NCBI GenBank assembly: GCA_018823125.1
Contig: JAHJIW010000017.1
Coordinates: 62,001-126,000, forward strand
DNA from: Candidatus Margulisiibacteriota bacterium
GTDB taxonomy: Bacteria > Margulisbacteria > WOR-1 > JAHJIW01
Direction of reading: 5' to 3'
Length of the DNA: 64,000 nt
Below the pieces are notes generated by a model. It was not told the origin of the DNA. It ran no database searches and saw only the letters and a program-made list of their open reading frames with translations. How positions within the stretch are numbered: position 1 is the stretch's first letter; the number at the start of each line of letters is the position of its first letter. The translations under genes were made by a program, and so were the position numbers. Below, one piece after another: positions 7,484 to 16,886 of this stretch.

Positions 7484-8625
7484 AAAAGTTTCTAGATAAG
7501 CAAAAAGAAAATGATCTTTTAAGAGCGCTGAACACTGCCTCCCATCGCCAAGGCGGGAAAATTCATATTAACGGCAAAGAATATTTTGATTTTTCTTCCA
7601 ATGATTATTTAGGCTTATCCTCGCATCCAAAAATCATCGCGGCGGCCAGGCATGCCACCGAAAAGTACGGAAACAGCGCTTCGGCTTCGCGGCTTTTATC
7701 CGGCAATCTGGAAATTAATCATGTTTTAGAAGCAAAAGTAGCCGCCCTAAAAGGAAAAGAATCCGCCCTGATTTTTAACTCGGGTTATCAGGCAAATTCA
7801 GGAATATTTAAATCGCTGTTTTCCAAAGAGGATGCAATTTTTTCGGATCGACATAATCATGCCAGCATCATTGACGGGATTTTACTTTCCGGCGCCCAAC
7901 TGTTTCGTTTTCATCATAACGACATGGGCCATCTGAAAATGCTGCTGAAAAAATATCGACATAAATACCGCCGGGCACTGGTCGTTACCGAAACTATCTT
8001 CAGCATGGACGGGGATCGTCCGCCGCTCAGTGAAATAGTTGAGCTAAAGAACAAATTTAACTGCCAGTTGATAGTGGATGAGGCCCATGCCACCGGAATT
8101 TTTGGAAAAAACGGCGCCGGCGTAGCTGAAGATGAGGGGCTTACCCACGAAATTGATATCATCATGGGCACCTTCGGCAAAGCTTTAGGAAGTTTTGGGG
8201 CTTACGTTGCAGCCTCAAAGACCATTACTGATTATTTAATTAATACCTGCCGCAGTTTTATTTATTCTACGGCACTACCCCCCGCCATCATCGCCGCCAA
8301 CATTGCCAGCCTCGAACTATTAAAAGAAGAACCCCACCGCCGCAAGAAGCTGTGCGAAAAATCCCGGCTATTCCACAAATACTTAGAAAGTATTAGTCTT
8401 AAAACCAAAGGGAATTCACAAATCATTCCACTGATAGTTGGAGAATCAAAAAAAGCAGTAGCCTTGAGCCAACAACTGGAAGCCGCTGGCTTCTTTGTGC
8501 TCCCGATCCGGCCGCCCACCGTTCCTCAAGGTCAAGCACGCCTACGATTCTCGCTAACCTTCGATCATAGCGAAGAAATTATCGAAAAACTAATCAAAGA
8601 AGTTTTACAGTCATGTTTAATTTAA
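7471..8625 (+). CDS. bioF: 8-amino-7-oxononanoate synthase
   Basis: PLP-dependent condensation of pimeloyl thioester with alanine in biotin synthesis. Fold type I aminotransferase-like protein of 384 aa; the NDYLGLSSHP block near the N-terminus, VDEAHATGIFG before the lysine, and the PLP-binding Lys237 in TFGKALGSFGAY are all present. The gene overlaps bioB by 13 bases and bioH by 13 bases, indicating translational coupling. Close relatives include 2-amino-3-ketobutyrate CoA ligase, but the operon context settles the assignment. Confidence 0.96.
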   Translation: MEWIKKFLDKQKENDLLRALNTASHRQGGKIHINGKEYFDFSSNDYLGLSSHPKIIAAARHATEKYGNSASASRLLSGNLEINHVLEAKVAALKGKESALIFNSGYQANSGIFKSLFSKEDAIFSDRHNHASIIDGILLSGAQLFRFHHNDMGHLKMLLKKYRHKYRRALVVTETIFSMDGDRPPLSEIVELKNKFNCQLIVDEAHATGIFGKNGAGVAEDEGLTHEIDIIMGTFGKALGSFGAYVAASKTITDYLINTCRSFIYSTALPPAIIAANIASLELLKEEPHRRKKLCEKSRLFHKYLESISLKTKGNSQIIPLIVGESKKAVALSQQLEAAGFFVLPIRPPTVPQGQARLRFSLTFDHSEEIIEKLIKEVLQSCLI

Positions 8626-9287
8626 TCAACCGCAATCAAAAAAATACCCTGGTGCTGGTCCCGGGATGGGCCTTTGACGAAAACATCTTTAATAATTTGG
8701 ATTTGGATTATAATTATTTAGTTTTTGCGGGCGACAATATTGCCGCGTTCGACTCCGCCTTAAAAAAATCACTAAAAGAACATAATTTAGAACAAATCTC
8801 TTTATTAGGATGGTCACAGGGCGCCTTTGCGGCATTGGAATTTGCCGCCGATAATCCAAATTTAGTCGATCAAACCATTCTGGTTAGTTTACGTAAAAAA
8901 TATAAAGCGGAAGAAATTAAGAACGTCGAAAATCTGCTGCGGCAAAACCACCAAGCCTTTCTATATAAATTTTACCAGGATTGTTTTAGTAATGAGAACT
9001 TAAGCTGGTTTAAAAAGAATTTAATGAAAAACTACCTTAATAAATTTCGGCCCGATAACTTATTAAACAATTTAACGTTGCTGGGACAAGCGGAGGTCAG
9101 CGCTCAAAAATTATGCAAAATAAAAAACTTACTCCTCATCCACGGCAAAAATGATAGAATCGCACCCGTGGATGAGGTCCGATCTTTAGTCAGTAATATG
9201 CCGCAGGCCAAGTTGATTATTATCGAAAACGCGGGTCATCTTCCATTTTTGAATAGACATTTCAAGGAAAGGCTAGCCAATGGATAA
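8613..9287 (+). CDS. bioH: Pimeloyl-ACP methyl ester esterase, BioH-type alpha/beta hydrolase
   Basis: Removes the methyl group from pimeloyl-ACP methyl ester to end the BioC-BioH route. Alpha/beta hydrolase of 224 aa with nucleophile elbow GWSQG (Ser68), acid Asp181 in HGKNDRIAP and His209 in NAGHLPF. It starts 13 bases inside bioF and ends overlapping bioC by 8 bases. BioH is one of several interchangeable esterases (BioG, BioK, BioV, BioJ); the GWSQG elbow and compact length fit BioH best. The neighbouring bioC makes the substrate. Confidence 0.85.
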   Translation: MFNLINRNQKNTLVLVPGWAFDENIFNNLDLDYNYLVFAGDNIAAFDSALKKSLKEHNLEQISLLGWSQGAFAALEFAADNPNLVDQTILVSLRKKYKAEEIKNVENLLRQNHQAFLYKFYQDCFSNENLSWFKKNLMKNYLNKFRPDNLLNNLTLLGQAEVSAQKLCKIKNLLLIHGKNDRIAPVDEVRSLVSNMPQAKLIIIENAGHLPFLNRHFKERLANG

Positions 9288-10035
9288 GGAAACCATACAA
9301 AAAAACTTTTCGAAATCCGCCGCACATTATGATAACTATGCCAATATTCAAAAGTTGGTGGCCAGTGAATTACTAACCAAACTGGACGGTACGGGTTATT
9401 CTAATATTTTAGAGATTGGCTGCGGCACCGGAATTTATACCTCACTACTGCAAAACCGGTTCCCGCAGGCTCAAATCAGAGCCATTGATTTTTCTCCGGA
9501 AATGACTAATATTGCTAAGGCTAAGCTAGACAACATTAAATTTATTACTACCGACGGGGAATTAGCAATTCTGGATGAATCCTTCGATCTGATTTCTTCA
9601 AACGCCTGTTTTCAATGGTTTGAAGATTTAAAGGCGGCACTGGCCAGATATAAATTCATGCTAGAAAAAGACGGCGCGTTGCTGTTTTCAATTTTTGGCC
9701 CGTTAACTTACTTCGAACTGCACGCCTCACTGCAGGAATTATCCAAGAAAAAACTTCCGCTCGCTGCATCTGCCTTTATTGATAAAGATGAGCTGATCGA
9801 ATTACTGGGCGAAACGTTTAGCGATTTCACGATCGAAGAAAAAATAATTACCGAAAAGCACCCCACCCTCAAGTCCCTGCTCAGTAAAATAAAATATACC
9901 GGAACCAGAGGCAACGGGATCGAGGGTCAACCGTTAGGCCCCATGGCATTAAGAAAACTAGAAAAAATATATAAATCCAATTTTAAAAAAATAACTGCAT
10001 CGCACCACATTTTTTACTGCAAGGCCAAAAAATGA
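9280..10035 (+). CDS. bioC: Malonyl-[ACP] O-methyltransferase
   Basis: SAM-dependent methyltransferase that caps malonyl-ACP so the fatty-acid synthesis machinery can build the pimelate chain. 251 aa; the SAM-binding motif I LEIGCGTGIYT is at about 44-54, motif II with Asp in AIDFSPEMTNIAK follows, and FQWFEDL is the typical BioC region after motif III. It overlaps bioH by 8 bases and bioD by 4 bases. Confidence 0.93.
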   Translation: MDKETIQKNFSKSAAHYDNYANIQKLVASELLTKLDGTGYSNILEIGCGTGIYTSLLQNRFPQAQIRAIDFSPEMTNIAKAKLDNIKFITTDGELAILDESFDLISSNACFQWFEDLKAALARYKFMLEKDGALLFSIFGPLTYFELHASLQELSKKKLPLAASAFIDKDELIELLGETFSDFTIEEKIITEKHPTLKSLLSKIKYTGTRGNGIEGQPLGPMALRKLEKIYKSNFKKITASHHIFYCKAKK

Positions 10036-10712
10036 AGCAAGCCTTTTTCATTACTGCCACCGACACCGAAGCTGGAAAAACGGTTGTAGCTGGATTATTA
10101 GCCAATTTTCTGGATAAAAAAGGATATCAGACTACCACGCAAAAATGGATTCAGACCGGTGCTGCCAATGGAGCGAGCGATATTGATCTTCATCAGGAGT
10201 TTATTGGTAAGCCGGCCAAAGCCAGCGCGTTACGTGTACCCTATACATTTAAATTCCCCGCTTCCCCACACCTCGCCGCCGACCTGGAAAAGAAAAAAAT
10301 AAAACCAGCGCATATTAAAAAATGTTTTAAAGATTTAACCAAAACCAACGATTATGTAGTAGTGGAAGGCATTGGAGGAGCCCTGGTCCCCTATAATCAC
10401 AAAAATTTTGTAGTGGATATTGCTAAAGACTTGGCCCTGCCAACAATTATTGTGGCTCCCAATAAATTAGGAGTTATTAATCATTTACTGTTAACTATTG
10501 AAGCTTTAAAAAAGCGTCAAATAAAAATTCTGGGGGTCATTTTTAATCAAATTCCTAAAGAAAAGAAAAACATTCAAGCCGACAATCCGCGCATCGTGGC
10601 TAAAGTAAGCGGAGTAAAAGTTTTAGGCACCCTCCCCTGGACCAAAAACAAACCAACGCTGCGTCGCGCATTTGCATCTATCGGAAATAAAATACTAAAG
10701 GAAATTAATTAA
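10032..10712 (+). CDS. bioD: Dethiobiotin synthetase
   Basis: ATP- and CO2-dependent closure of the ureido ring on 7,8-diaminononanoate. 226 aa with the N-terminal P-loop variant TDTEAGKT (about residues 9-16) and the VVEGIGGALVP block that binds substrate and metal. It overlaps bioC by 4 bases, and its last base is the first base of bioA, giving a TAATG coupling. Confidence 0.95.
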   Translation: MKQAFFITATDTEAGKTVVAGLLANFLDKKGYQTTTQKWIQTGAANGASDIDLHQEFIGKPAKASALRVPYTFKFPASPHLAADLEKKKIKPAHIKKCFKDLTKTNDYVVVEGIGGALVPYNHKNFVVDIAKDLALPTIIVAPNKLGVINHLLLTIEALKKRQIKILGVIFNQIPKEKKNIQADNPRIVAKVSGVKVLGTLPWTKNKPTLRRAFASIGNKILKEIN

Positions 10713-12028
10713 TGAAAAAGCAAAGCAAATGGATTAAGCAAGATCTCAAATATAACTGGCATCCCTATACCCAAATGAAAGAGTGTGAAAAGCTTCCTCC
10801 CATTTTGATCGAAAGCGCCCAGGGCATTAAATTATTCGATGAAAATGGAAAATTTTACTACGACACCATCTCCAGTTGGTGGTGTAATGTTCACGGGCAC
10901 AATCATCCAATAATTAAAGCGGCGATTAAAAAACAATTAGATACTCTCGAGCACGTATTATTTGCCGGGTTTACTCATAAAGGCGCCATTCAACTAGCAG
11001 AGCAGCTAGTTTCCATCACGCCCAAAAGTTTAACCCGCGTTTTCTTTTCGGACAACGGCTCAACCGCAGTGGAAACCGCATTAAAGATGTCCTTTCAGTA
11101 CTGGCAGAACACCGGCAATAAAGAAAAGATAAAATTTGTAGCTCTGGATTCTGCTTATCATGGTGATACGGTTGGGACAATGAGTATTTCCGGCGTCGAT
11201 CTTTATAACGAAGTGTTTTCACCGCTTTTTTTGAGGAGCTTTATGGTTCCCACCCCTAATTGCTATCGCTGCCCCGCCGGACAAAATAGAAAGTCCTGTA
11301 AAATTGACTGTTTAAAACAATTAGAAACTCTGCTTAAACATAAAAATCGCGAAATTGCCGCTTTAATATTAGAGCCGCTGGTTTTAGGAGCGGGCGGAAT
11401 GATCGTTTACCCTAAAGAATATCTAGCTAAAGCCGCCAAGTTAGCCAAAAAATATAACGTACACTTAATTTTAGACGAAGTCGCTACCGGATTTGGCAGA
11501 ACCGGAAAAATGTTTGCCGCCGAACACGCTAACGTTCAACCGGATTTCATGTGCGTATCAAAAGGCATTACCGCCGGCTACCTTCCGATGGGAGCGACCT
11601 TAACTACCGAAAAAATTTATAAGGCCTTTTATGCGGACGTCGAAAAACGCAAAACTTTTTATCACGGCCACACTTATACCGCCAATCCCTTAGCCTGCGC
11701 CGCCGCCCTGGCTAGCCTGGAGGTATTTAAAAAAGAGAAAACGCTGTCGCGCGCCCAAAAATTAATCCCCTTCTTTCATCAAGAATTAGAAAAATTTAAA
11801 AACTTATCAATCGTCGGAGATGTAAGGGCACTAGGAATGATCGGGGCGCTAGAGTTAACCAAAGATAAAATCAGTAAAGAAATTTACAAGGAAGGTCTCA
11901 AGCAAAATCTACTCCTGCGTCCGCTGGGGAAGGTTATCTATTTCTTTCTGCCGTTATGTATTAAAAAAGAGGAAATCAAGCTGGTATTGGATAGAACTTA
12001 TAACCTCATCCATGCTTACGATCACTAG
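10712..12028 (+). CDS. bioA: Adenosylmethionine-8-amino-7-oxononanoate aminotransferase
   Basis: Class III PLP aminotransferase making 7,8-diaminononanoate with SAM as usual amino donor. 438 aa. The substrate block SSWWCNVHGHNHP is characteristic of BioA, PLP lysine is Lys284 in SKGITAGYLPMG, and LILDEVATGFGRTG holds the PLP-contacting Asp. A four-cysteine insertion (CYRCPAG ... CKIDC, about residues 185-205) is seen, as in some BioA proteins. Last gene of the operon; it converges with the ROK-like gene, overlapping by 4 bases. Confidence 0.95.
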   Translation: MKKQSKWIKQDLKYNWHPYTQMKECEKLPPILIESAQGIKLFDENGKFYYDTISSWWCNVHGHNHPIIKAAIKKQLDTLEHVLFAGFTHKGAIQLAEQLVSITPKSLTRVFFSDNGSTAVETALKMSFQYWQNTGNKEKIKFVALDSAYHGDTVGTMSISGVDLYNEVFSPLFLRSFMVPTPNCYRCPAGQNRKSCKIDCLKQLETLLKHKNREIAALILEPLVLGAGGMIVYPKEYLAKAAKLAKKYNVHLILDEVATGFGRTGKMFAAEHANVQPDFMCVSKGITAGYLPMGATLTTEKIYKAFYADVEKRKTFYHGHTYTANPLACAAALASLEVFKKEKTLSRAQKLIPFFHQELEKFKNLSIVGDVRALGMIGALELTKDKISKEIYKEGLKQNLLLRPLGKVIYFFLPLCIKKEEIKLVLDRTYNLIHAYDH

Positions 12029-13470
12029 CCTTCGCTTTCTTCCTCAACAAATTTTCCAGATGGTATTCCTGAAAATGTTGGCCGATCCAATACTTTTTCG
12101 GCAACGGAAGCGCCAAATCCTCCACCAATTGCGATATGAAGCAATTGAAAGAAATCCGGATCCCTACGCGTAAATAAATCGAGGCCGCGAACCGTAGCCG
12201 CCACCGCATCATTAATTAAAATTACCGGACAATCCTCTTTAAGTCTGGTTCGAATATCATCCTCCAAGCTTGGCCCATAGTATGGCCACAGCGGAATTGA
12301 TCCTCCTCCGGAAATGACCATTCTTTGTGTAGGATCCTTTTCGCTGCTTACTACTCTTCCCGGAATTACTAAAGCTACCGGTCTTGCAATATGATCACCA
12401 ATTCTATTGCGGTTTATGATGTCGGCAATAGTATCAATCACTAAATTACGGTGCCCGACCCTTTCTTCGTGGGTTACATCCGCCGGCAGTTCAAACTCGT
12501 ATTTAAACCCAGCAGGCATCGGCAGCGGTTTAACATGATCTACCACGTCAGTTTCGGTTCTCCCAACCCCATAGAAAAGCCCGTATTTGCCAACGCCGAT
12601 TACCAGCAAGGGCCGATGGTCTACCAAGTCGGGGAATTTCTTTTTCACAAAAAGATGCCCCCCGGCTAACCAACTGCTGACCCCCGGTGACTGCAATAGT
12701 TTAATATTGTTGCTTTCCAAAAATGCTAAACCGCGGGCAATCGCATCTTCTCCAATATGATTAATCATGGCTCCGTTTAAAAAGACCGCTTCGGATCCCC
12801 GCGTAATCCCCTCGGGAACCAAGTTATCGCAGAAAGCGTCCAGCTCTCTTTGGTTTCCGACCAAAAGATCCCGGATTACAAATCCTAATAAAGTTGGATA
12901 AAGTTCACTAACCCGTATGTCTGCCCCACCGATGCTAACCGTACGCCCTTCTTCATGCGCAATTGTCGTCAAAAGGTCCATCGCCAAACCTAAAAATTTA
13001 CTAGGATTGAGCGGGTTGCGAACCTGCATCCCACCCATCTCCATCGGAATAATGCTGAAATCCGAACCATTGACCGGAACCGTTTCAAAAATATTGATCG
13101 GGCCGCCTTCGTGCCAGCCAACTTTATCTGGAAATTCTTTAGCATCAAAGTCAGCAATGGTTACATATTGTCCCATTCTTTGTGTGCGCTCGCTAAATTC
13201 TCTAAGTTCAAGATGTAAATTAGTAGGAATAGTTGGAAACGCAACTGCAAAGACACCGCTACGAGGAATTCTTACTGCAAATTGGTCATTAACTCGGATC
13301 TGTGGCAAATCTGCACGCGACGGAGCTTTGCCGGACAACTTAAAGCCTTTTAGAACTCCGCGCAAAACAAAGCCTCGGTCGGTAGTTCCCCACATATTAA
13401 CGTTAATGCTGCGTTTTTTTGATACCGGAATAGCGGTATAGGTACGCAGGGTATTTGATCCTCTAGGCAT
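12025..13470 (-). CDS. Large orphan with ROK/ASKHA-like C-terminal domain (481 aa)
   Basis: No full-length family is recognised. About residues 350-470 look like an ASKHA (actin/hexokinase/ROK) nucleotide-binding fold: VALVIPGRV, then VILINDAVAATVRGLDL, which resembles the ROK block with its Asn-Asp pair, and HIAIGGGFGAS as the phosphate loop. The N-terminal 330 residues are unassigned alpha/beta sequence. No signal peptide. ATG 13470 has GGAG 10 bases upstream and a sigma-28-type promoter 49 bases upstream. A sugar or polyol kinase-like or regulatory role is possible; catalytic residues cannot be confirmed by eye. Convergent with bioA. Confidence 0.65.
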   Translation of the reverse strand: MPRGSNTLRTYTAIPVSKKRSINVNMWGTTDRGFVLRGVLKGFKLSGKAPSRADLPQIRVNDQFAVRIPRSGVFAVAFPTIPTNLHLELREFSERTQRMGQYVTIADFDAKEFPDKVGWHEGGPINIFETVPVNGSDFSIIPMEMGGMQVRNPLNPSKFLGLAMDLLTTIAHEEGRTVSIGGADIRVSELYPTLLGFVIRDLLVGNQRELDAFCDNLVPEGITRGSEAVFLNGAMINHIGEDAIARGLAFLESNNIKLLQSPGVSSWLAGGHLFVKKKFPDLVDHRPLLVIGVGKYGLFYGVGRTETDVVDHVKPLPMPAGFKYEFELPADVTHEERVGHRNLVIDTIADIINRNRIGDHIARPVALVIPGRVVSSEKDPTQRMVISGGGSIPLWPYYGPSLEDDIRTRLKEDCPVILINDAVAATVRGLDLFTRRDPDFFQLLHIAIGGGFGASVAEKVLDRPTFSGIPSGKFVEEESEG

Positions 13471-13519
13471 TCTTTTTCTCCTTTAGCGCCGTCCAGGTAC
13501 TTGAACTGCACTCCCTTTC

Positions 13520-13547
13520 TTATCGACATTACGCTTAAGAAATTTCA
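13520..13547 (-). promoter_or_regulatory. Sigma-28-type promoter, copy 5 (ROK-like gene)
   Basis: Minus strand TGAAATTT (13547-13540), 12 bases, GTCGATAA (13527-13520); start codon at 13470. Confidence 0.82.
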
Positions 13548-13582
13548 CTTTTTCAACCAAGTTTTTCGACTAAGAAATGTGA

Positions 13583-13588
13583 TATAAT
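13583..13588 (+). promoter_or_regulatory. -10 box of pyrK, leaderless
   Basis: TATAAT at 13583-13588, seven bases before the pyrK ATG at 13596. The -35 region is weak. No ribosome-binding site is present, so the mRNA should start at or next to the ATG. Confidence 0.55.
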
Positions 13589-13595
13589 AAGAAAG

Positions 13596-14384
13596 ATGCC
13601 AATTCAGGAAAAAGCTAAAATACTTGATATTCGCGAACTTGCTGAAAATCATTTCAAAATTACGCTTCTTTCAAAATATATTTCAACTAACGCGACCGCC
13701 GGTCAATTTGTTAACGTAAGAATTTCCGAAGAAACTTCGCCATTGCTGCGTCGCCCTTTTTCGATTTATAATTCCGAGCCCCAAAAAGAGCTGATCGAAA
13801 TCTTATTTGACGTAGTAGGCGAAGGCACCAAAATGCTATCCCTTAAAGAAGTAAATGAAGAGTTAGATATTTTGGGGCCGTTAGGAACCGGCTTTGAAAT
13901 CCCCACGGACAAAAAAATGGCAATATTAGTCGGCGGCGGAATCGGAATCGCACCCCTTTTATTTCTGGCCAGAGCATTAAAAGGAAAAATTCCGGCGGTT
14001 TATGTCATTATCGGAGCTCGCGATAAAAAACATCTCATTGATAAAAAAGAATTTGACGCTGCCAAATGTCAGGTTTTAACTTGTACTGATGACGGTTCAG
14101 CCGGAAAAAAGGGATTAGCGCCCGATTTCATGCTACCCATCCTCGAAGAATCAAAATCAATCGATAAAGAAACTATTATTTACGCCTGCGGACCTAAACC
14201 CATGCTCAAAGCTTGCGCTGAAATTGCCGAGCAGTATAAAATTCCGGCACAGCTTTCGATGGAAGAGAAGATGGCCTGTGGAATTGGGGCTTGCATGGGC
14301 TGCGTAATTAAGACAAAATCAGGGTACCAGAAGGTTTGCGAAGATGGCCCCGTATTTAAAGCTGAAGAAATTATTTGGGAGTAA
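13596..14384 (+). CDS. pyrK: Dihydroorotate dehydrogenase B electron-transfer subunit
   Basis: FAD- and 2Fe-2S-containing subunit that passes electrons from PyrD to NAD+ in pyrimidine synthesis. 262 aa with a ferredoxin-reductase fold: RRPFSIYN binds FAD, GGGIGIAPL is the nucleotide loop, and the C-terminal cluster ligands are in CGIGACMGCVI plus a later Cys in KVCEDGP. It is followed directly by pyrD, with ATG of pyrD two bases after this stop. Start preceded by TATAAT at 7 bases, suggesting a leaderless transcript. Confidence 0.95.
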   Translation: MPIQEKAKILDIRELAENHFKITLLSKYISTNATAGQFVNVRISEETSPLLRRPFSIYNSEPQKELIEILFDVVGEGTKMLSLKEVNEELDILGPLGTGFEIPTDKKMAILVGGGIGIAPLLFLARALKGKIPAVYVIIGARDKKHLIDKKEFDAAKCQVLTCTDDGSAGKKGLAPDFMLPILEESKSIDKETIIYACGPKPMLKACAEIAEQYKIPAQLSMEEKMACGIGACMGCVIKTKSGYQKVCEDGPVFKAEEIIWE

Positions 14385-14386
14385 AG

Positions 14387-15229
14387 ATGGCAATTAATTT
14401 AGCTGGAATCGAAATGAAAAACCCGGTCATGGTGGCTTCCGGAACCTATGGCTACGGAAAAGAATTTGCGGATTATACCGATTTAAACAAATTAGGCGCG
14501 TTAGTTACTAAGACCGTTACTTTAAAGGCGCGCGAAGGTAATCCCCCGCCCCGCATCTGCGAAACCCCCTCCGGCATGCTCAATACCATTGGATTACAAA
14601 ACCCCGGAATCGAAAAATTTTTAAAAGAAGCGATCCCTTTTCTTAAAAAACTAAAAATTCCGGTAATTATTAACATCGCCGGCGAAACGATTGAAGAATT
14701 TGCCGAACTGGCCAAAATTTTAGAGAAAGAAAAAGTAGTCAAAGGCATCGAAGTTAATGTTTCCTGCCCTAACGTTAAATCCGGCGGCATGGCTTTTGGC
14801 TGTGATCCGGATTTAGTATCAAAAATTACTAAGTCGGTAAAAAAAGCTGTTTCCGCTCCGGTAATTGTAAAACTTACTCCTAATGTTACGGATATAACTT
14901 TAATTGCTAAAGCGGCAGAGGCGGCCGGCGCAGATGCGATTACAGCTATCAATACGGTGCTGGGCATGTCCTTTGATTTAAAAACCGGCAAACCAAAGCT
15001 CTCGCGGGGTGTGGGCGGCCTATCCGGGCCCGCTATTCGCCCCATCGCCGTAAGATGTGTCTGGCAGATTGCTCAAGCCGTAAAAATTCCGGTGATTGGG
15101 GTGGGTGGAATTATGACTTCGGATGATGCAAAAGAGTTTTTCCTCGCTGGAGCTAAAGCAGTTCAGGTTGGCACGGCTAACTTTGTGGATACGGAGGCGG
15201 CGGTGAAGGTGGCGGCAGGATTAAAGTAG
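14387..15229 (+). CDS. pyrD: Dihydroorotate dehydrogenase, class 1B catalytic subunit
   Basis: FMN enzyme oxidising dihydroorotate to orotate. 280 aa; the active-site base is the Cys in EVNVSCPNVKSGG, as in class 1 enzymes, and FMN-binding GVGGIMTSDDA and VGTANF are present near the C-terminus. I prefer ATG 14387, with GGGAG 6 bases upstream, over TTG 14375 inside pyrK. With pyrK it forms the NAD-linked heterotetramer. Confidence 0.95.
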   Translation: MAINLAGIEMKNPVMVASGTYGYGKEFADYTDLNKLGALVTKTVTLKAREGNPPPRICETPSGMLNTIGLQNPGIEKFLKEAIPFLKKLKIPVIINIAGETIEEFAELAKILEKEKVVKGIEVNVSCPNVKSGGMAFGCDPDLVSKITKSVKKAVSAPVIVKLTPNVTDITLIAKAAEAAGADAITAINTVLGMSFDLKTGKPKLSRGVGGLSGPAIRPIAVRCVWQIAQAVKIPVIGVGGIMTSDDAKEFFLAGAKAVQVGTANFVDTEAAVKVAAGLK

Positions 15230-15237
15230 TCAATTAC

Positions 15238-15265
15238 TGCAATTTCTCTCCCTTTTGGTCGATAA
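15238..15265 (+). promoter_or_regulatory. Sigma-28-type promoter, copy 6 (leaderless)
   Basis: TGCAATTT (15238-15245), 12 bases, GTCGATAA (15258-15265). The ATG at 15272 is only 6 bases after the -10 box, so the transcript would be leaderless. Confidence 0.7.
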
Positions 15266-15271
15266 ACATAC

Positions 15272-16075
15272 ATGCAAGCCCCAAAAGTTTATTACGTTCA
15301 CAAATACGAAAGACAACCCGCGAGCCAACAACGCGATAAAAAAAATCGGCGTAATTGGCACGCTAGGGTAGTGACCGATCGCGGTACGGTTAACATGCGG
15401 ATTAGTGATATCCCGCACTTAGTCGATCCCGCATCTTTCCATCGTTTTACCGACTACTATCTAGGTCATCCAAACGCCGGAGAATATATTGAAAGTATTC
15501 CGCAGGCTTTGGACAGATTAAATCGCGATAGTGAATCTTACAATATTGATGCCTTAACCAAACGATTAAATCAAAGCGAAGCATATAGAGAAAAAGCTTT
15601 GTGCACCTGTTTTGCAATGTCGGTCTGGGCTCATTTTCATGGTATTAATACTATATGGAATCCTATGGACGCGTTAGATATGGTAGCTTTGGTATCGCGT
15701 TTTCATATGAAATTATTTGATTTTGTCTACATAAGTCAATTACAGGCCAATAATGGTATTAGTAGAACCATCCAAGGGAACCATTTAGAAGAGTTGCCTC
15801 ACCTCGGAATGATCGTCCAATTAAATCAGAGAAGAGAAATAATCCATGCCGCAATCGTTATAGAAGAGCCCGGAGGAAAAAGATTTGTTTGGGAGAAATC
15901 GCTTCGTCGATCAGTAGTTAAAACGCCTGCCGCTCATTGGAGTTTTTTAGAACAGGAAACTGCTTTGACATTGTTTTTAGACTTTAGTGTTGCGGGCTAT
16001 CTTTTCTCAGATACTATGATTGATCCAATTATGTCAGGGGGGAGTGGCCCACAAATTCCTACTTCTGACACTTAG
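15272..16075 (+). CDS. Hypothetical protein (267 aa), possible papain-like fold
   Basis: No firm family. Residues about 110-200 contain a Cys at the start of a helix (ALCTCFAMSVWAHFHG) and later LGMIVQL ... IIHAAIVIEE, a strand with His, then RFVWEKS. This order of Cys-helix then His-strand is what NlpC/P60 and related papain-like peptidases show, so a peptidase or transferase of that fold is possible. No signal peptide. The ATG has no ribosome-binding site and lies 6 bases after a sigma-28-type -10 box. Convergent with and overlapping the mutM gene by 17 bases. Confidence 0.65.
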   Translation: MQAPKVYYVHKYERQPASQQRDKKNRRNWHARVVTDRGTVNMRISDIPHLVDPASFHRFTDYYLGHPNAGEYIESIPQALDRLNRDSESYNIDALTKRLNQSEAYREKALCTCFAMSVWAHFHGINTIWNPMDALDMVALVSRFHMKLFDFVYISQLQANNGISRTIQGNHLEELPHLGMIVQLNQRREIIHAAIVIEEPGGKRFVWEKSLRRSVVKTPAAHWSFLEQETALTLFLDFSVAGYLFSDTMIDPIMSGGSGPQIPTSDT

Positions 16076-16877
16076 GGCAATAATAGGTTCCTCTTTGTCC
16101 GAGGGAAATGCGTTTAACCGTGCCGCCGCAACGATAGCATTTTTCGCCCTTACGGGAATAAACTTTTAATTTAAACTGAAAACTACCCTCTTCCCCATCC
16201 GAATCAACGTAACTATCCACCGAAGTCCCCCCACTACCAATCGACTTAAATAAAACTTTTTTAATATTACTATGTAATTTTTTTGCTTCCGCCCGGGTGA
16301 CCCGATGCGCTTTCCTTAAGGGGCTAATTCCTGACATAAAAAGGGATTCAATCGCGTAAATGTTGCCTATCCCGGAAATAAAGCTTTGGTTTAAAAGCAA
16401 AGCCTTAACATTGCCTTTTCGTTTATTTAATCTCTCCCAAAATTTTTCAAAGGTAAATTCAGGAGAAAGCGGCTCCGGCCCCAATTTTGCATCTAATTTT
16501 TCAATATATTTATCGTTTACAATGCGAATCTCACCAAAAAGCCGGGCATCGATATAATACAGGAAGGTGCCGTTTCTAAATTTGATAAACCATTTAACAT
16601 ATTTAATATCTTTATCCAATTTGTGGCGATAAACCAGGCCTCCGGTCATTCCTAAGTGCACTAATAAATAATCGCCATCATTTAGTGCAATAATTATATA
16701 TTTAGCGCGGCGGACAATACTTTTAAAAGAGCGGCCGGCAAGTTTTTTAATGAAGCTTGGCGCAGAAATTCCAGTTAATATGCGGCGATCGATAACTTTT
16801 ACCGAAGAAATCTTCTTTTTTAATATGCGCGGGCGCAAACCATTAACGATAGTCTCAACTTCGGGTAATTCCGGCAT
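16059..16877 (-). CDS. mutM: Formamidopyrimidine-DNA glycosylase
   Basis: Bifunctional glycosylase/AP lyase for 8-oxoguanine. 272 aa beginning PELPEVETI, where Pro2 is the nucleophile and Glu3 and Glu6 are the conserved acids. The helix-two-turn-helix QSFISGIGNIYAIE and a C-terminal zinc finger (CYRCGG ... YYCPKC) are intact. It lies 9 bases after the MFS gene on the same strand and has no clear ribosome-binding site, so it is probably co-transcribed with it. Confidence 0.96.
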   Translation of the reverse strand: MPELPEVETIVNGLRPRILKKKISSVKVIDRRILTGISAPSFIKKLAGRSFKSIVRRAKYIIIALNDGDYLLVHLGMTGGLVYRHKLDKDIKYVKWFIKFRNGTFLYYIDARLFGEIRIVNDKYIEKLDAKLGPEPLSPEFTFEKFWERLNKRKGNVKALLLNQSFISGIGNIYAIESLFMSGISPLRKAHRVTRAEAKKLHSNIKKVLFKSIGSGGTSVDSYVDSDGEEGSFQFKLKVYSRKGEKCYRCGGTVKRISLGQRGTYYCPKCQK

Positions 16878-16886
16878 AAATAACTT

